A stretch of DNA of 64,000 nucleotides from Schaalia odontolytica. Its GTDB lineage: Bacteria; Actinomycetota; Actinomycetes; Actinomycetales; Actinomycetaceae. Location: assembly GCF_009730335.1 (NCBI RefSeq), contig NZ_CP046315.1:1922001-1986000 (forward strand), written 5' to 3'. Both the position numbers and the translations under genes were made by a program. The notes below the pieces were generated by a model that was not told the origin of the DNA, made no database searches, and saw only the letters and a program-made list of their open reading frames with translations. Shown piece after piece: positions 1 through 7,880 of this stretch (within the stretch, counting starts at the first letter, position 1; each line of letters opens with the position of its first letter).

Positions 1-1048
1 TCGCCACGTAGCGGCGCACTCCCCCGTCTTCCAGGGAAATGTCCTTGACGACGCCGACGCGGTAGAGCATGACCATCGACGGGCCGGCAATCGAGCGACC
101 CGGCTCAACGGACACGTGCGGGATCGGCAGGCCGTGGTGGGCGCAGCGCTCGCGCACCACGGTGGCCAGGGCGCGGGCGACCTCGACCGGGGAGGTCGGG
201 ACCGGATCTTGCCCGGTGTAGGCGATGCCGACGCCGCCGCCCAGGTCGATGGCGGGAACGTCCAGGCCCAGCTCAGCCTTCAGGAGCGCCGCGAAGTCGA
301 TGACGATGCGCGCGGCCTCGGCAAAGGCCTCGGTCCCAAAAATCTGGGAGCCGATGTGGCTGTGCAGGCCCCGGAAGTCCAGGTGCGCCGCATCCTTGAT
401 CACGGCCACGGCCTCGTACGCCTGACCGGTGGCCAAGGACAGGCCGAACTTCTGGTCCTCGTGGGCGGTCGCAATGTACTCGTTGCCGCCCGCGTGGATG
501 CCGGACTTCAGGCGCACCATGACGGGCGCGACGACGCCGAGGTCAGCGGCGATGCGCTCGATCTGGTGGACCTCGTCCATCGAGTCGATGAAGATGCGGT
601 GGATGCCAGCCTGAAGGGCGAGGCGGATCTCCGCATCCGACTTGTTGTTGCCGTGCAGGCCGATACGGTCGGGGCCCACCCCGGCGCGCAGGGCCAGACT
701 CAGCTCTCCGAGCGAGGCGGTGTCGATACCCATGCCCTCGGCGGCGACAAGGCGCGCGACGTCGGCGCTCAGGAAGGCCTTGCCAGCGTAGAAGGCGTCA
801 CCGCCGTTCATGCCGTATCCGTCCCAGAACTCCTCGGCCATCGCCGAAGCCCACACGCGGGCCCGGCCGCGCATGGCCTCGACGTCAAGCACGAAGGTGG
901 GCGTGCCGAAGTCGGCGGCGACGCTGGTCAGGTCGACACCTCCCAGGCGCAGCACGCCACCCTCCCGAGAAGCGCTCCACGGCCACAGGTCGGGGCGCTC
1001 ATCGGGGGTCGGGCAGGTGAGGGTACCGACGCTTGCCGTCTCGCTCAC
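1..1048 (-). CDS. lysA: Diaminopimelate decarboxylase, 3' end cut by window edge
   Basis: Decarboxylates meso-diaminopimelate to lysine, the last step of lysine synthesis; a cytoplasmic PLP enzyme. Reading leftward from GTG at 1048, the frame is open to base 1 (349 codons), so the C-terminus lies outside. Visible family marks are the PLP-lysine region F-Y-A-G-K-A-F-L near residue 65, the H-G-N-N-K-S block, the glycine-rich D-L-G-G-G-V-G phosphate loop and E-P-G-R-S-I. The GTG lies 4 nt after the argS stop, with a GAGAGG ribosome site inside the argS end, so the pair is translationally linked. The argS-lysA operon is known from other actinobacteria such as Corynebacterium. Confidence 0.95.
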   Translation of the reverse strand, partial: MSETASVGTLTCPTPDERPDLWPWSASREGGVLRLGGVDLTSVAADFGTPTFVLDVEAMRGRARVWASAMAEEFWDGYGMNGGDAFYAGKAFLSADVARLVAAEGMGIDTASLGELSLALRAGVGPDRIGLHGNNKSDAEIRLALQAGIHRIFIDSMDEVHQIERIAADLGVVAPVMVRLKSGIHAGGNEYIATAHEDQKFGLSLATGQAYEAVAVIKDAAHLDFRGLHSHIGSQIFGTEAFAEAARIVIDFAALLKAELGLDVPAIDLGGGVGIAYTGQDPVPTSPVEVARALATVVRERCAHHGLPIPHVSVEPGRSIAGPSMVMLYRVGVVKDISLEDGGVRRYVA

Positions 1049-1052
1049 TGAG

Positions 1053-2732
1053 TCACATCCTCTCGGGGGCACTCACACCGAGGAGGCCGAGGCCGGTGCG
1101 CAGCACCTGGGTGACCGCGTCGTTGAGCCAGAGGCGGGCGATGTGGCCGGGCTCAACCGGGTCATCGCCGCGAGGCGTCACGCGGCACTGGCCGTACCAG
1201 GCGTGGTAGGTCGCAGCCAGGGACTCGAGGTAGCGGGTGATGCGGTGCGGCTCGCGCAGCTCGGTCGCCTGCGCAACCTGCGCGGGGAACTGGGCGAGGG
1301 CTGCCAGCAGGGCCTCGTCGGCCTCGGAGTCGAGGGCGGCCGGGTCGAAGCCAGCATCGCGGGTGACGCCATGCTCGGCCGCATTGCGGGCGACATTGCA
1401 GGCACGCACGTGCGCGTACTGCACGTAGTAGACCGGGTTGTCATTGGAGTGCTGCGAGAGCAGGTCCAGGTCAATGTCGACCTGCGTGTCCATCGAGACT
1501 CGCACGAGGGCGTAACGCGCGGCGTCCACGCCCACGGCATCGACGAGGTCGTCGAGGGTGACGATCGTGCCGGCGCGCTTGGACATGCGCACGGGCTCGC
1601 CATCCTTGACGAGGTTGACGAGCTGGCCGATGAGGATCTGCAGATTCTCGCCCGGCTTGTCACCGAACGCAGCGCACATCGCCATCATGCGGGCGATGTA
1701 GCCGTGGTGGTCGGCGCCCAGCAGGTAGATGGCGACATCCGCGCCACGCTCACGCTTGTTGAGGTAGTAGGCGACGTCGCCCGCGAAGTACGCGGCCTGG
1801 CCGTCCGACTTGATGAGGACGCGGTCCTTGTCGTCGCCGTAGGTGGTCGTGCGCAGCCACACCGCGCCATCCTCGTCGAAGATCTCGCCGCGCTCGCGCA
1901 GGCGCTCGATCGCCGCGGCAACCGCGCCGGAGGTGTGCAGGGACTCCTCGTGGAAGAAGACGTCAAAGTCGGCCCGGAAGGAGTGCAGACGCTCCTTGAT
2001 CTCCGCGAACATCAGCTCAACGCCGCGAGCACGGAAGACCTCGATAGCCTCTTCTTCGGGCAGGGTGATCGGGTCGGGCTCGCCGGCCGCGCGCGCGTCA
2101 GCACGGACCTGGTCGGCAATGTCGGCGATGTACTGGCCGCCGTAGCCGTCCTCGGGAACCTCGCGGCCCATGGCGCGGGCGTAGAGAGAATGCGAGAAGC
2201 GGTCGATCTGCGAGCCGTGGTCGTTGAAGTAGTACTCGCGGGTCACGGCGGCGCCGGAGGCGGCCATGAGGCGGGCGAGAGAGTCACCGACGGCTGCCCA
2301 GCGGGCGCCGCCCAGGTGCACGGGGCCGGTCGGGTTTGCAGAGACGTACTCGAGGTTGATCGAGCGGCCCGAGAGGGTCTCGTTGCGGCCGTACGCGGCG
2401 CCGGCCTCAACGATCGTGCGAGCCAGCTCGCCGGCCGCACCCGCGCCCAGGCGGATGTTGATGAAGCCGGGGCCAGCGACCTCGACGGAGTCGATACCGT
2501 CGGCGGCGGCCAGGTCATCGGCGAGGATCTGCGCGAACTCACGCGGCGCCATGCCGGCCTTCTTACCGAGCTGCATCGCGACGTTGGTCGCCCAGTCACC
2601 GTGCTCGCGCACGCGCGGGCGCTCCACGGTCACGGGGTCGGGGACCAGCGAGGGGTCGATCGAAATGCGACCGGCGGCAGCAGCGTCCAGCAGGGTCGCG
2701 CGGATGAGAGTAGCAAGTTCTTCAGGAGTCAC
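1053..2732 (-). CDS. argS: Arginyl-tRNA synthetase
   Basis: Class I aminoacyl-tRNA synthetase charging tRNA-Arg; 559 residues, normal for the family. In order: an N-terminal additional domain (about 1-110), the HIGH-type motif within [10 protein letters not shown] near residue 135, a KMSKS-type motif V-R-M-S-K-R-A-G near residue 365, and a C-terminal DALR anticodon-binding domain with a C-terminal R-M. It is the first gene of the argS-lysA operon. A tRNA-Arg gene lies 3 kb away in this window, but nothing links their expression. The upstream 170 bp are shared with the divergent mntH. Confidence 0.98.
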   Translation of the reverse strand: MTPEELATLIRATLLDAAAAGRISIDPSLVPDPVTVERPRVREHGDWATNVAMQLGKKAGMAPREFAQILADDLAAADGIDSVEVAGPGFINIRLGAGAAGELARTIVEAGAAYGRNETLSGRSINLEYVSANPTGPVHLGGARWAAVGDSLARLMAASGAAVTREYYFNDHGSQIDRFSHSLYARAMGREVPEDGYGGQYIADIADQVRADARAAGEPDPITLPEEEAIEVFRARGVELMFAEIKERLHSFRADFDVFFHEESLHTSGAVAAAIERLRERGEIFDEDGAVWLRTTTYGDDKDRVLIKSDGQAAYFAGDVAYYLNKRERGADVAIYLLGADHHGYIARMMAMCAAFGDKPGENLQILIGQLVNLVKDGEPVRMSKRAGTIVTLDDLVDAVGVDAARYALVRVSMDTQVDIDLDLLSQHSNDNPVYYVQYAHVRACNVARNAAEHGVTRDAGFDPAALDSEADEALLAALAQFPAQVAQATELREPHRITRYLESLAATYHAWYGQCRVTPRGDDPVEPGHIARLWLNDAVTQVLRTGLGLLGVSAPERM

Positions 2733-2860
2733 CCCTTTAGACTACGGGGTTTGTGCTCCTATCCGCGAACTCTCCCCGGCCTCGTGGATGAAAACCTGGC
2801 CACATGCGCGTCCCATTCCCCACCCCTCCCCCGCCCCGCGGGCCTCGAGACGGGTACAGT

Positions 2861-2874
2861 TTCGGGTAACCGAA
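2861..2874. promoter_or_regulatory. Inverted repeat upstream of mntH (possible metal-regulator operator)
   Basis: TTCGGGTAACCGAA has TTCGG/CCGAA arms around a 4-nt centre and ends 28 nt before the mntH start. Nramp manganese transporters are commonly controlled by DtxR/MntR-family repressors binding such dyads. The assignment to a metal regulator is inference from position only. Confidence 0.4.
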
Positions 2875-2902
2875 CGTTTTTCGTCAGCAGTGAGGAACAC
2901 CT

Positions 2903-4162
2903 GTGACCACCACGGACACCCAGCAGCGCCGCAAGCTCATCCCCCTCCTCGGCCCCGCCTTCGTCGCGGCCGTCGCCTACGTCGACCCCGGAAACGTCGC
3001 CGCCAACATCACGGCGGGCGCGCGCTACGGGTATCTGCTCGTGTGGGTTCTCGTGGCCTCGAACATCTTCGCGATGGTCATCCAGTACCTCTCCGCCAAG
3101 CTCGGCCTGGTCACCGGCCAGTCCCTGCCCGCCCTGCTGGGTGCACGCATGCGCAAGCCCGGGCGCATCGCATTCTGGCTTCAGGCCGAGATCGTGGCCG
3201 CCGCGACCGACCTGGCCGAAGTCATCGGCGGCGCACTCGCCCTCCACCTCCTCTTTGGGGTTCCGCTCCTGTGGGGCGGCGTCATCGTCGGCATCGTGTC
3301 GATGGCTCTGCTTCTTGTTCAGGGCGGTGGGCGCCAGCGCCAGTTCGAGACGATCATCGTCGGCCTGCTGATCATCATCACGCTGGGATTCCTGGCGGGC
3401 CTCTTCGTCGCGCCCCCCAGCCCCTCGGGCATGCTCGGCGGGCTCGTTCCTCGCTTCCAGGGCACCGACTCGGTCCTCGTGGCCGCCTCCATGCTGGGTG
3501 CGACCGTCATGCCGCACGCGGTCTACCTGCACTCCTCCCTCGTCAACGACCACGAGGCCGACGAGCTCGGCCCCTCCACCGGCGACGCCCGCCACTCCTC
3601 GGGACACCTCTCGCGCCTACTGCGCGCGACCCGCATCGACATCTACTGGGCGCTGAGCATCGCGGGTCTGGTCAACATCGGCCTGCTGCTCCTGGCCGCC
3701 GCGGCACTGGCCGGCCAAAGCGGCACCGACACGATCGAGGGCGCGCACGCCGCGATCTCCTCCACGCTCGGGCCCATCGTCGGCACGGTGTTTGCGGTCG
3801 GCCTGCTCGCATCGGGCCTGGCGTCCACGTCGGTGGGCGCCTACGCGGGCTCAGAGATCATGAACGGCCTGCTCCACATCCGCGTGCCCATCATGGCGCG
3901 TCGCCTCTTCTCCCTGATCCCCGCGCTCATCATCCTGGGCGCGGGCGCCGAGCCCACGTGGGCGCTCGTCGTCTCGCAGGTCGCCCTATCGTTCGGCATC
4001 CCCTTCGCGATCATCCCGCTCATGCGCCTCACCGCCAACCGCGACGTCATGGGCGACTACACCAACAATCGCCCCCTGCGCGTCACCGGTTTCCTCATCG
4101 CGGCCGTCATCGTCGCGCTGAACCTGTTCCTCGTGTACCTCACCCTCACCGGCCAGGGCTAA
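2903..4162 (+). CDS. mntH: Nramp-family Mn(II)/Fe(II) transporter
   Basis: Proton-coupled divalent metal importer of the inner membrane; 419 residues with about 11 hydrophobic segments. The first helix carries the metal-binding D-P-G-N (residues 28-31), and the sixth-helix motif M-P-H-A-V-Y-L-H-S supplies the second half of the site, as in bacterial Nramp structures. The start is GTG at 2903; the leader has an AGGAACACCT-type ribosome site. The gene is divergent from argS-lysA, and a small dyad lies just upstream. Substrate preference (Mn over Fe) is family knowledge, not shown here. No partner gene follows; the next 1 kb has no convincing gene. Confidence 0.95.
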   Translation: MTTTDTQQRRKLIPLLGPAFVAAVAYVDPGNVAANITAGARYGYLLVWVLVASNIFAMVIQYLSAKLGLVTGQSLPALLGARMRKPGRIAFWLQAEIVAAATDLAEVIGGALALHLLFGVPLLWGGVIVGIVSMALLLVQGGGRQRQFETIIVGLLIIITLGFLAGLFVAPPSPSGMLGGLVPRFQGTDSVLVAASMLGATVMPHAVYLHSSLVNDHEADELGPSTGDARHSSGHLSRLLRATRIDIYWALSIAGLVNIGLLLLAAAALAGQSGTDTIEGAHAAISSTLGPIVGTVFAVGLLASGLASTSVGAYAGSEIMNGLLHIRVPIMARRLFSLIPALIILGAGAEPTWALVVSQVALSFGIPFAIIPLMRLTANRDVMGDYTNNRPLRVTGFLIAAVIVALNLFLVYLTLTGQG

Positions 4163-4258
4163 GAGGCGAGGCCGGGGCTCGGGCCCCTTGTCGGTTGCCA
4201 CGGGCCTTGCTGGGCCGGAGTGGCGGCCGGCGGCACTTTTTCCCACCCCACTCAGCCA
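4163..4258. other. Start of gene-free stretch 4163-5202
   Basis: From the mntH stop to rpiB (about 1 kb) I find no reading frame with convincing composition, ribosome site or recognisable product. The stretch holds the repeat sets annotated separately at 4259-4424 and 4691-4873 and the rpiB terminator at 5126-5155. Local GC is lower than in the flanking genes. Confidence 0.6.
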
Positions 4259-4326
4259 CCATTGAATCCACTGACACCTTTGCAGGGATCCAATCAGCCC
4301 CCATTGAAACCGCGAGCACCTTTGCA
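4259..4326. repeat. Two direct copies of a 26-bp repeat, 42 bp apart
   Basis: Copy one (4259-4284) and copy two (4301-4326) share CCATTGAA, a CC, and a CACCTTTGCA end. Both lie in the gene-free stretch after mntH. An inverted, shorter copy is at 4405-4424, and related words sit upstream of kgd (15250) and of the DoxX-like gene (27648). Confidence 0.7.
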
Positions 4327-4404
4327 AGTCGAAACGCGTCTAAATTCAGCTAATCTTCACCCGCAGTGGCGATAGCGGTTTCACTTCGCAATGACTACGA
4401 GGCA

Positions 4405-4424
4405 GCAAAGGTGTCATCGGTTTC
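4405..4424. repeat. Inverted third copy of the CACCTTTGC repeat
   Basis: GCAAAGGTGTCATCGGTTTC is the reverse complement form of the 4259 and 4301 repeats (shared GCAAAGGTG core and G-G-W-T-T-C tail). The following GTG CAG resembles the DNA after the same word upstream of kgd. Confidence 0.55.
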
Positions 4425-4690
4425 GTGCAGCGAGCACCCCCACTGATACGCCGATGCGGCCACCCACACCCACAGTCGCATGCAATTCCACGACTTCCTG
4501 CACCGACGTATTCTCGAAAACGCTGCAATCTCAAGGATCTGCTACCACAGCTTGAAGGACTCACTGGGGAATTGCATGCGATATTGCTGAGCTCCCGCTT
4601 GGAGACGGCGGCGAGGACTGCAAGATCCCTCAGAACAGGCAACGCGAAACCTGCTGCGCCTGTGCGGACGATCGCTCCCCGGACGCCCGA

Positions 4691-4873
4691 TGTTACAAAC
4701 GTCGTCAAATCGGAGCATTTTCAATCGTTCAATACGGGGTCCTGTTACAAACGTCGTCAAACCAAGTCCAAAACAAGCGTTTTCTGGCGAAATATCGTGT
4801 GGATTGACGACGTTTGTAACAATCGCCCGTGGAGACCTACAAAAAGTCGCTCGAATTGACGACGTTTGTAACA
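4691..4873. repeat. Symmetric four-copy array of an 18-bp word (MITE-like)
   Basis: TGTTACAAACGTCGTCAA occurs exactly at 4691-4708 and 4743-4760, and its exact reverse complement at 4804-4821 and 4856-4873. The two forward copies are 52 bp apart, and so are the two reverse copies. The layout is perfectly symmetric about position 4782. The outer ends read TGT...ACA, and the trinucleotide CGA lies immediately outside each end. This is the form of a 183-bp non-autonomous element with 18-bp terminal and subterminal repeats, or a large protein-binding site. No transposase is nearby. Short reading frames through it (encoding V-T-N-V-V or L-T-T-F-V-T) are artefacts of the repeat. Confidence 0.8.
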
Positions 4874-5125
4874 CGAAACAACTCAGCGGCATGAACTCTC
4901 ACACATAAGAGCAGAACGTCGTCGCAGAGGGCAGACAAGTTGGGGATACCGCGCGGTCTGCGGGCCCTGGCGAGGCTTCCATCGGACGCGCCGAGCCACA
5001 GGTAAGCCACAAGGGTGGCGAGCAGACGATAGCCCACACGGTAGCTCCAGATCAGGCGGAGCGCACAGCGCCGAGACACCTCAGGCAACGAACGACGGCA
5101 AAAACTGCCGAAGCGGACGCACAAA

Positions 5126-5155
5126 GCGGGGCCGGTGGTCATTCACCGGCCCCGC
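5126..5155 (-). terminator. Hairpin terminator downstream of rpiB
   Basis: GCGGGGCCGGTG and CACCGGCCCCGC form a perfect 12-bp stem with a 6-nt loop, about 50 nt past the rpiB stop. On the minus strand it is followed by a short TTTG. Confidence 0.75.
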
Positions 5156-5202
5156 CTCGTATGAATTAGCGCGAGAAGCGCAGGTATCAACGCCAGAGGC
5201 TA

Positions 5203-5658
5203 TCAGGCGCGCACGGAGCGCTCGTAGTCCTTCATCAGGTCGATGCGGCGCTGGTGGCGCTCGTCGCCGCTGAAGGGGGTCTCCAGGAAAGCGTCGATGA
5301 GGGCCAGAGCCTCTTCCTCGCTGTGCTGGCGGGCGCCGACGGCCACCACGTTCGCGTCGTTGTGCTCGCGGGCCAGACGCGCGGTCGCATCCGACCACAC
5401 GAGGGCGGCACGCACGCCTTCCACGCAGTTGGCGGCCATCTGCTCGCCATTACCGGAGCCTCCGATGACGATGCCGAGGCTGCCCGGCTCGTCGACGACA
5501 GCCTGGGCTGCCTCGATGCAGAACGGCGGGTAGTCGTCGAGCGCATCGTAGGTGTGGGCGCCGTGGTCGACGACGTCGTGACCAGCCTCGCGTAGGTGCG
5601 CAACGACCTTTTCCTTGAGTTCGAAACCGGCGTGATCGGTGCCGATATGAACGCGCAT
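5203..5658 (-). CDS. rpiB: Ribose-5-phosphate isomerase B
   Basis: Interconverts ribulose-5-phosphate and ribose-5-phosphate in the pentose phosphate pathway. The 151 residues start at ATG 5658, chosen for the AGGAGGA ribosome site just upstream and the family start M-R-V-H-I-G-T-D-H-A-G. The E. coli-type active-site cysteine is absent: the loop reads G-G-S-G-N-G-E-Q (66-73), as in Mycobacterium tuberculosis RpiB, where a glutamate (Glu75) acts as the base; here that would be Glu72. A frame extending 19 codons further upstream exists but has no ribosome site. Single-gene unit with its own terminator. Confidence 0.96.
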   Translation of the reverse strand: MRVHIGTDHAGFELKEKVVAHLREAGHDVVDHGAHTYDALDDYPPFCIEAAQAVVDEPGSLGIVIGGSGNGEQMAANCVEGVRAALVWSDATARLAREHNDANVVAVGARQHSEEEALALIDAFLETPFSGDERHQRRIDLMKDYERSVRA

Positions 5659-5758
5659 GGGATCCTCCTGAAGAGTTCTCAAACAAGCAACGCCCACTAG
5701 TATGGCACACATCACCGTCCCGCGTGGTCGTATGAAACCCTGCTAAACTGACCGAGCT

Positions 5759-5834
5759 GCCCCGATAGCTCAGCGGATAGAGCGCTTGCCTCCGGTGCAA
5801 GAGGTCGCAGGTTCGAGTCCTGTTCGGGGTGCCA
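5759..5834 (+). tRNA. tRNA-Arg, anticodon CCG
   Basis: Full cloverleaf: acceptor GCCCCGA pairing with TCGGGGT (a G-U first pair), D arm GCTC...GAGC, anticodon stem CTTGC/GCAAG around loop CTCCGGT (anticodon CCG), and T arm with TTCGAGT. CCA is encoded at 5832-5834. A -10-like TAAACT lies at 5744-5749. It reads CGG arginine codons. Confidence 0.97.
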
Positions 5835-6003
5835 CTCATATCCACACCGCTCACAATGCCCGCGCCCAACCCAGCGGAAACCCGTGAGCGAACGCGCCCC
5901 GGCCTCGTCGATGAGGCCACTCCCACCTCCCGGAACGCTCCACACCCCGTTCCCCTACCCCATAAAATGGGGGGCGTATTTATCGTCAATCAAGGACTGG
6001 CCG

Positions 6004-7422
6004 ATGACCTATCCCTGGTGGAGCCTGCTCCCCTTCGTCGCGATGCTCGCATGTATCGCCCTTCTGCCTATCATCCCGAAGACCTCGCACTGGTGGGAGA
6101 AGGAATCCTCCCAGCTGTCCGTCGCGCTCGCGCTGGGCGTGCCGACGACGATCTGGATGTTCGTGAAGGCGGGCACGGGCCCGCTCATCGCCACGGGCGT
6201 GGAGTACGTGCAGTTCATCGCGCTGCTCTTCGCGCTGTTCGTGGTCTCCGGCGGCATTCACCTGGCCGGTGACATCAAGGCGACCCCGCGTAACAACACG
6301 ATCTTCTTGGCGATCGGCGGCCTGCTGGCCTCGTTCATTGGGACGACGGGCGCGGCCATGCTGTTGATCCGCCCGCTCCTGGAGACGAACAAGGAACGTA
6401 AGCACCGCGTGCACACGGTCCTGTTCACAATCTTCATCGTGGCGAACTGTGGCGGCATACTGACTCCGCTCGGCGACCCGCCGCTGTTCCTCGGATACCT
6501 GCACGGCGTGCCCTTCGCGTGGACGTTCGCGCTGTGGAAGGAGTGGCTGTTCGTTCTGGCGCTGCTGCTCCTGTCGTACTACTCGATCGACCGCGTGCGT
6601 TACGCGTCCGAGGACACGTCCTCGATCGAGGCTGACGACCGCGAGATCAAGCCCCTGAGGCTGCACGGCACAATCAACCTGCTGTTCTTCGCGATCATCA
6701 TCCTGGCCGTCGCCTTCGCTCCATCCTGGGACGGCGAGGCCCTGGCCGAGGGGCACGTGCACTCGTGGACCGGCTTCGTGCCGTGGCGCGAGATCATCAT
6801 GTTCACGGTTGCGGGCCTGTCCTACAAGCTCTCGGACAAGAAGGTGCGCTTCGAGGAGAACGCGTTTACGTGGGCTCCGATCATGGAGGTTGCGACCCTG
6901 TTCATCGGCATCTTCTCGACGATGGCGCCGGCGCTGCGCTACCTGGAGCAGATCGCCCCGTCGCTGCCGCTGACCCGCATGACGTACTTCGTGTTCACGG
7001 GCGGCCTATCCTCAATCCTGGATAACGCCCCGACGTACATGACGTTCTTCGAGATGGCGAAGGCGTCCGGCGGCGATGGCACCCTGGTCGCGGGCGTGCC
7101 CGAGTACTACCTGATCCCGATTTCGCTCGGCGCCGTGTTCTGCGGCGCGATCACGTACATCGGCAACGGTCCGAACTTCATGGTCAAGTCGGTCGCCGAG
7201 TCCGACGGCGTGCCCATGCCGTCGTTCGGCCGCTACATCGGCTACGCGTTCACGCTCCTGGTGCCCGTCCTGGCCGCCATGGCAATGATCTTCGTGGGCG
7301 AGACCTGGCTGGTTCGAGGCCTGGGCATCGCCCTGGCCACCGGCCTGGCGTTCCTGTCGCTCGTGCGCATCCGTCGCGCGGGCCTGGACGAGGCCGTGGC
7401 CGACTTCAGCGGCAACGAGTGA
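6004..7422 (+). CDS. NhaD-type sodium/proton antiporter family membrane protein
   Basis: Polytopic inner-membrane protein (472 residues, about 12 hydrophobic segments) of the ion-transporter superfamily holding NhaD and CitT-like proteins; probably exchanges Na+ or Li+ for H+. Marks: the T-P-L-G-D-P-P-L-F segment near residue 156 and the D-N-A-P-T-Y motif near residue 340, both typical of NhaD-like proteins. ATG 6004 is chosen for AAGGA 7 nt upstream and because the preceding codons are not membrane-like. The last 41 bp of the gene, including the GACGAGGCCGTGG word, and the terminator are repeated at 10714-10813, on the far side of a five-gene insert. The substrate is inferred. Confidence 0.85.
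   Translation: MTYPWWSLLPFVAMLACIALLPIIPKTSHWWEKESSQLSVALALGVPTTIWMFVKAGTGPLIATGVEYVQFIALLFALFVVSGGIHLAGDIKATPRNNTIFLAIGGLLASFIGTTGAAMLLIRPLLETNKERKHRVHTVLFTIFIVANCGGILTPLGDPPLFLGYLHGVPFAWTFALWKEWLFVLALLLLSYYSIDRVRYASEDTSSIEADDREIKPLRLHGTINLLFFAIIILAVAFAPSWDGEALAEGHVHSWTGFVPWREIIMFTVAGLSYKLSDKKVRFEENAFTWAPIMEVATLFIGIFSTMAPALRYLEQIAPSLPLTRMTYFVFTGGLSSILDNAPTYMTFFEMAKASGGDGTLVAGVPEYYLIPISLGAVFCGAITYIGNGPNFMVKSVAESDGVPMPSFGRYIGYAFTLLVPVLAAMAMIFVGETWLVRGLGIALATGLAFLSLVRIRRAGLDEAVADFSGNE
7380..7420 (+). repeat. Left copy of 41-bp direct repeat bounding the effector cassette
   Basis: The 3' end of the antiporter gene (coding G-L-D-E-A-V-A-D-F-S-G-N-E). It is identical over 41 bp to 10714-10754, and similarity continues through the terminator (7450-7477 versus 10781-10813). 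The repeat-to-repeat distance is 3334 bp. Confidence 0.9.
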
Positions 7423-7449
7423 GCCGGCGGTCTTGACAGATGCGTCGAG

Positions 7450-7477
7450 GGGGGCGGAGCCAAGCGGCTCCGCCCCC
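7450..7477 (+). terminator. Hairpin terminator after the antiporter gene
   Basis: GGGGGCGGAGCC and GGCTCCGCCCCC form a perfect 12-bp stem with AAGC loop, followed by GTTT. A diverged copy lies at 10781-10813. Confidence 0.85.
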
Positions 7478-7510
7478 GTTTCGTCATGCCGCGCTTTATC
7501 GCTGCGTTAC

Positions 7511-7540
7511 TTGATGGTCACTAGAAGGGCGGGCTATCCT
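7511..7540 (+). promoter_or_regulatory. Candidate sigma-70 type promoter for the effector cassette
   Basis: TTGATG (7511-7516) and TATCCT (7535-7540) with an 18-bp spacer, followed by a strong AAGGGGAG ribosome site at 7566 before ATG 7578. Confidence 0.5.
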
Positions 7541-7577
7541 GATCTGTTAATGTTGACCATATCGTAAGGGGAGACAA

Positions 7578-7598
7578 ATGGCCGGTGGAGTCAGATAG
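7578..7598 (+). other. Six-codon lead of the first cassette gene ended by an in-frame amber stop
   Basis: ATG 7578 has the best ribosome site of the cassette (AAGGGGAG, 6 nt away). It reads M-A-G-G-V-R and then TAG (7596-7598), in the same frame as the following 89-codon gene (D-A-D-E-V-S-R-A-I continues after the stop). One base change in TAG would restore a full gene of about 100 codons. Confidence 0.75.
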
Positions 7599-7610
7599 GA
7601 TGCGGACGAG

Positions 7611-7880
7611 GTGTCGCGTGCCATCACTATCTTGAACTACTCAAGCGAGAACATAGCATCCCGCACTCTTACACCACCCAGTAACGCGGGGAGTAATGAG
7701 GCGGACCTTGCGACACAGGTTGAGAGGATCAATCGTGTCATAGAGAAGGCTTCTTTTTGTTCTTTTACTATCGCTCGCGGTCTGACCGCCGCATCCGAGA
7801 CTTTTACGGCCACCGATGATCAGGAAGCTGCCAGCTTTGACACAGTGGGAGAATATCTGCGCGCCAGGGGGCCACGATGA
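7611..7880 (+). CDS. Small helical protein, possible T7SS effector partner (5' interrupted by amber stop)
   Basis: 89 residues if started at GTG 7611; the natural start is probably ATG 7578, now separated by TAG at 7596. The sequence is polar and predicted helical, with no signal peptide or membrane segment. It ends in an ATGA overlap with the next gene. Small helical WXG100/Lap-like proteins are encoded just before LXG-type effectors of type VII secretion systems and help target them; the size, position and coupling here fit that role. This is inference: no W-X-G motif is seen. Downstream genes could still be translated by reinitiation at GTG 7611. Confidence 0.5.
   Translation: MSRAITILNYSSENIASRTLTPPSNAGSNEADLATQVERINRVIEKASFCSFTIARGLTAASETFTATDDQEAASFDTVGEYLRARGPR

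Noticed and set aside
4425-4908. Several short overlapping frames through the 18-bp array
   Set aside because: They exist because the repeat reads V-T-N-V-V or L-T-T-F-V-T in different frames; no ribosome site, no gene-like composition.
4837-5142. 101-codon minus frame with a hydrophobic centre
   Set aside because: Starts inside the rpiB terminator and ends in the array; composition not convincing.
5901-5918. GGCCTC...GAGGCC dyad after tRNA-Arg as terminator
   Set aside because: Six-bp arms without T tract, and one arm is part of the window-wide 13-mer, so the dyad may be incidental.
5712-5945. 77-codon frame opposite tRNA-Arg, product containing E-Q-D-S-N-L-R-P-L
   Set aside because: Well-known artefact of translating the antisense of a tRNA gene; no ribosome site.
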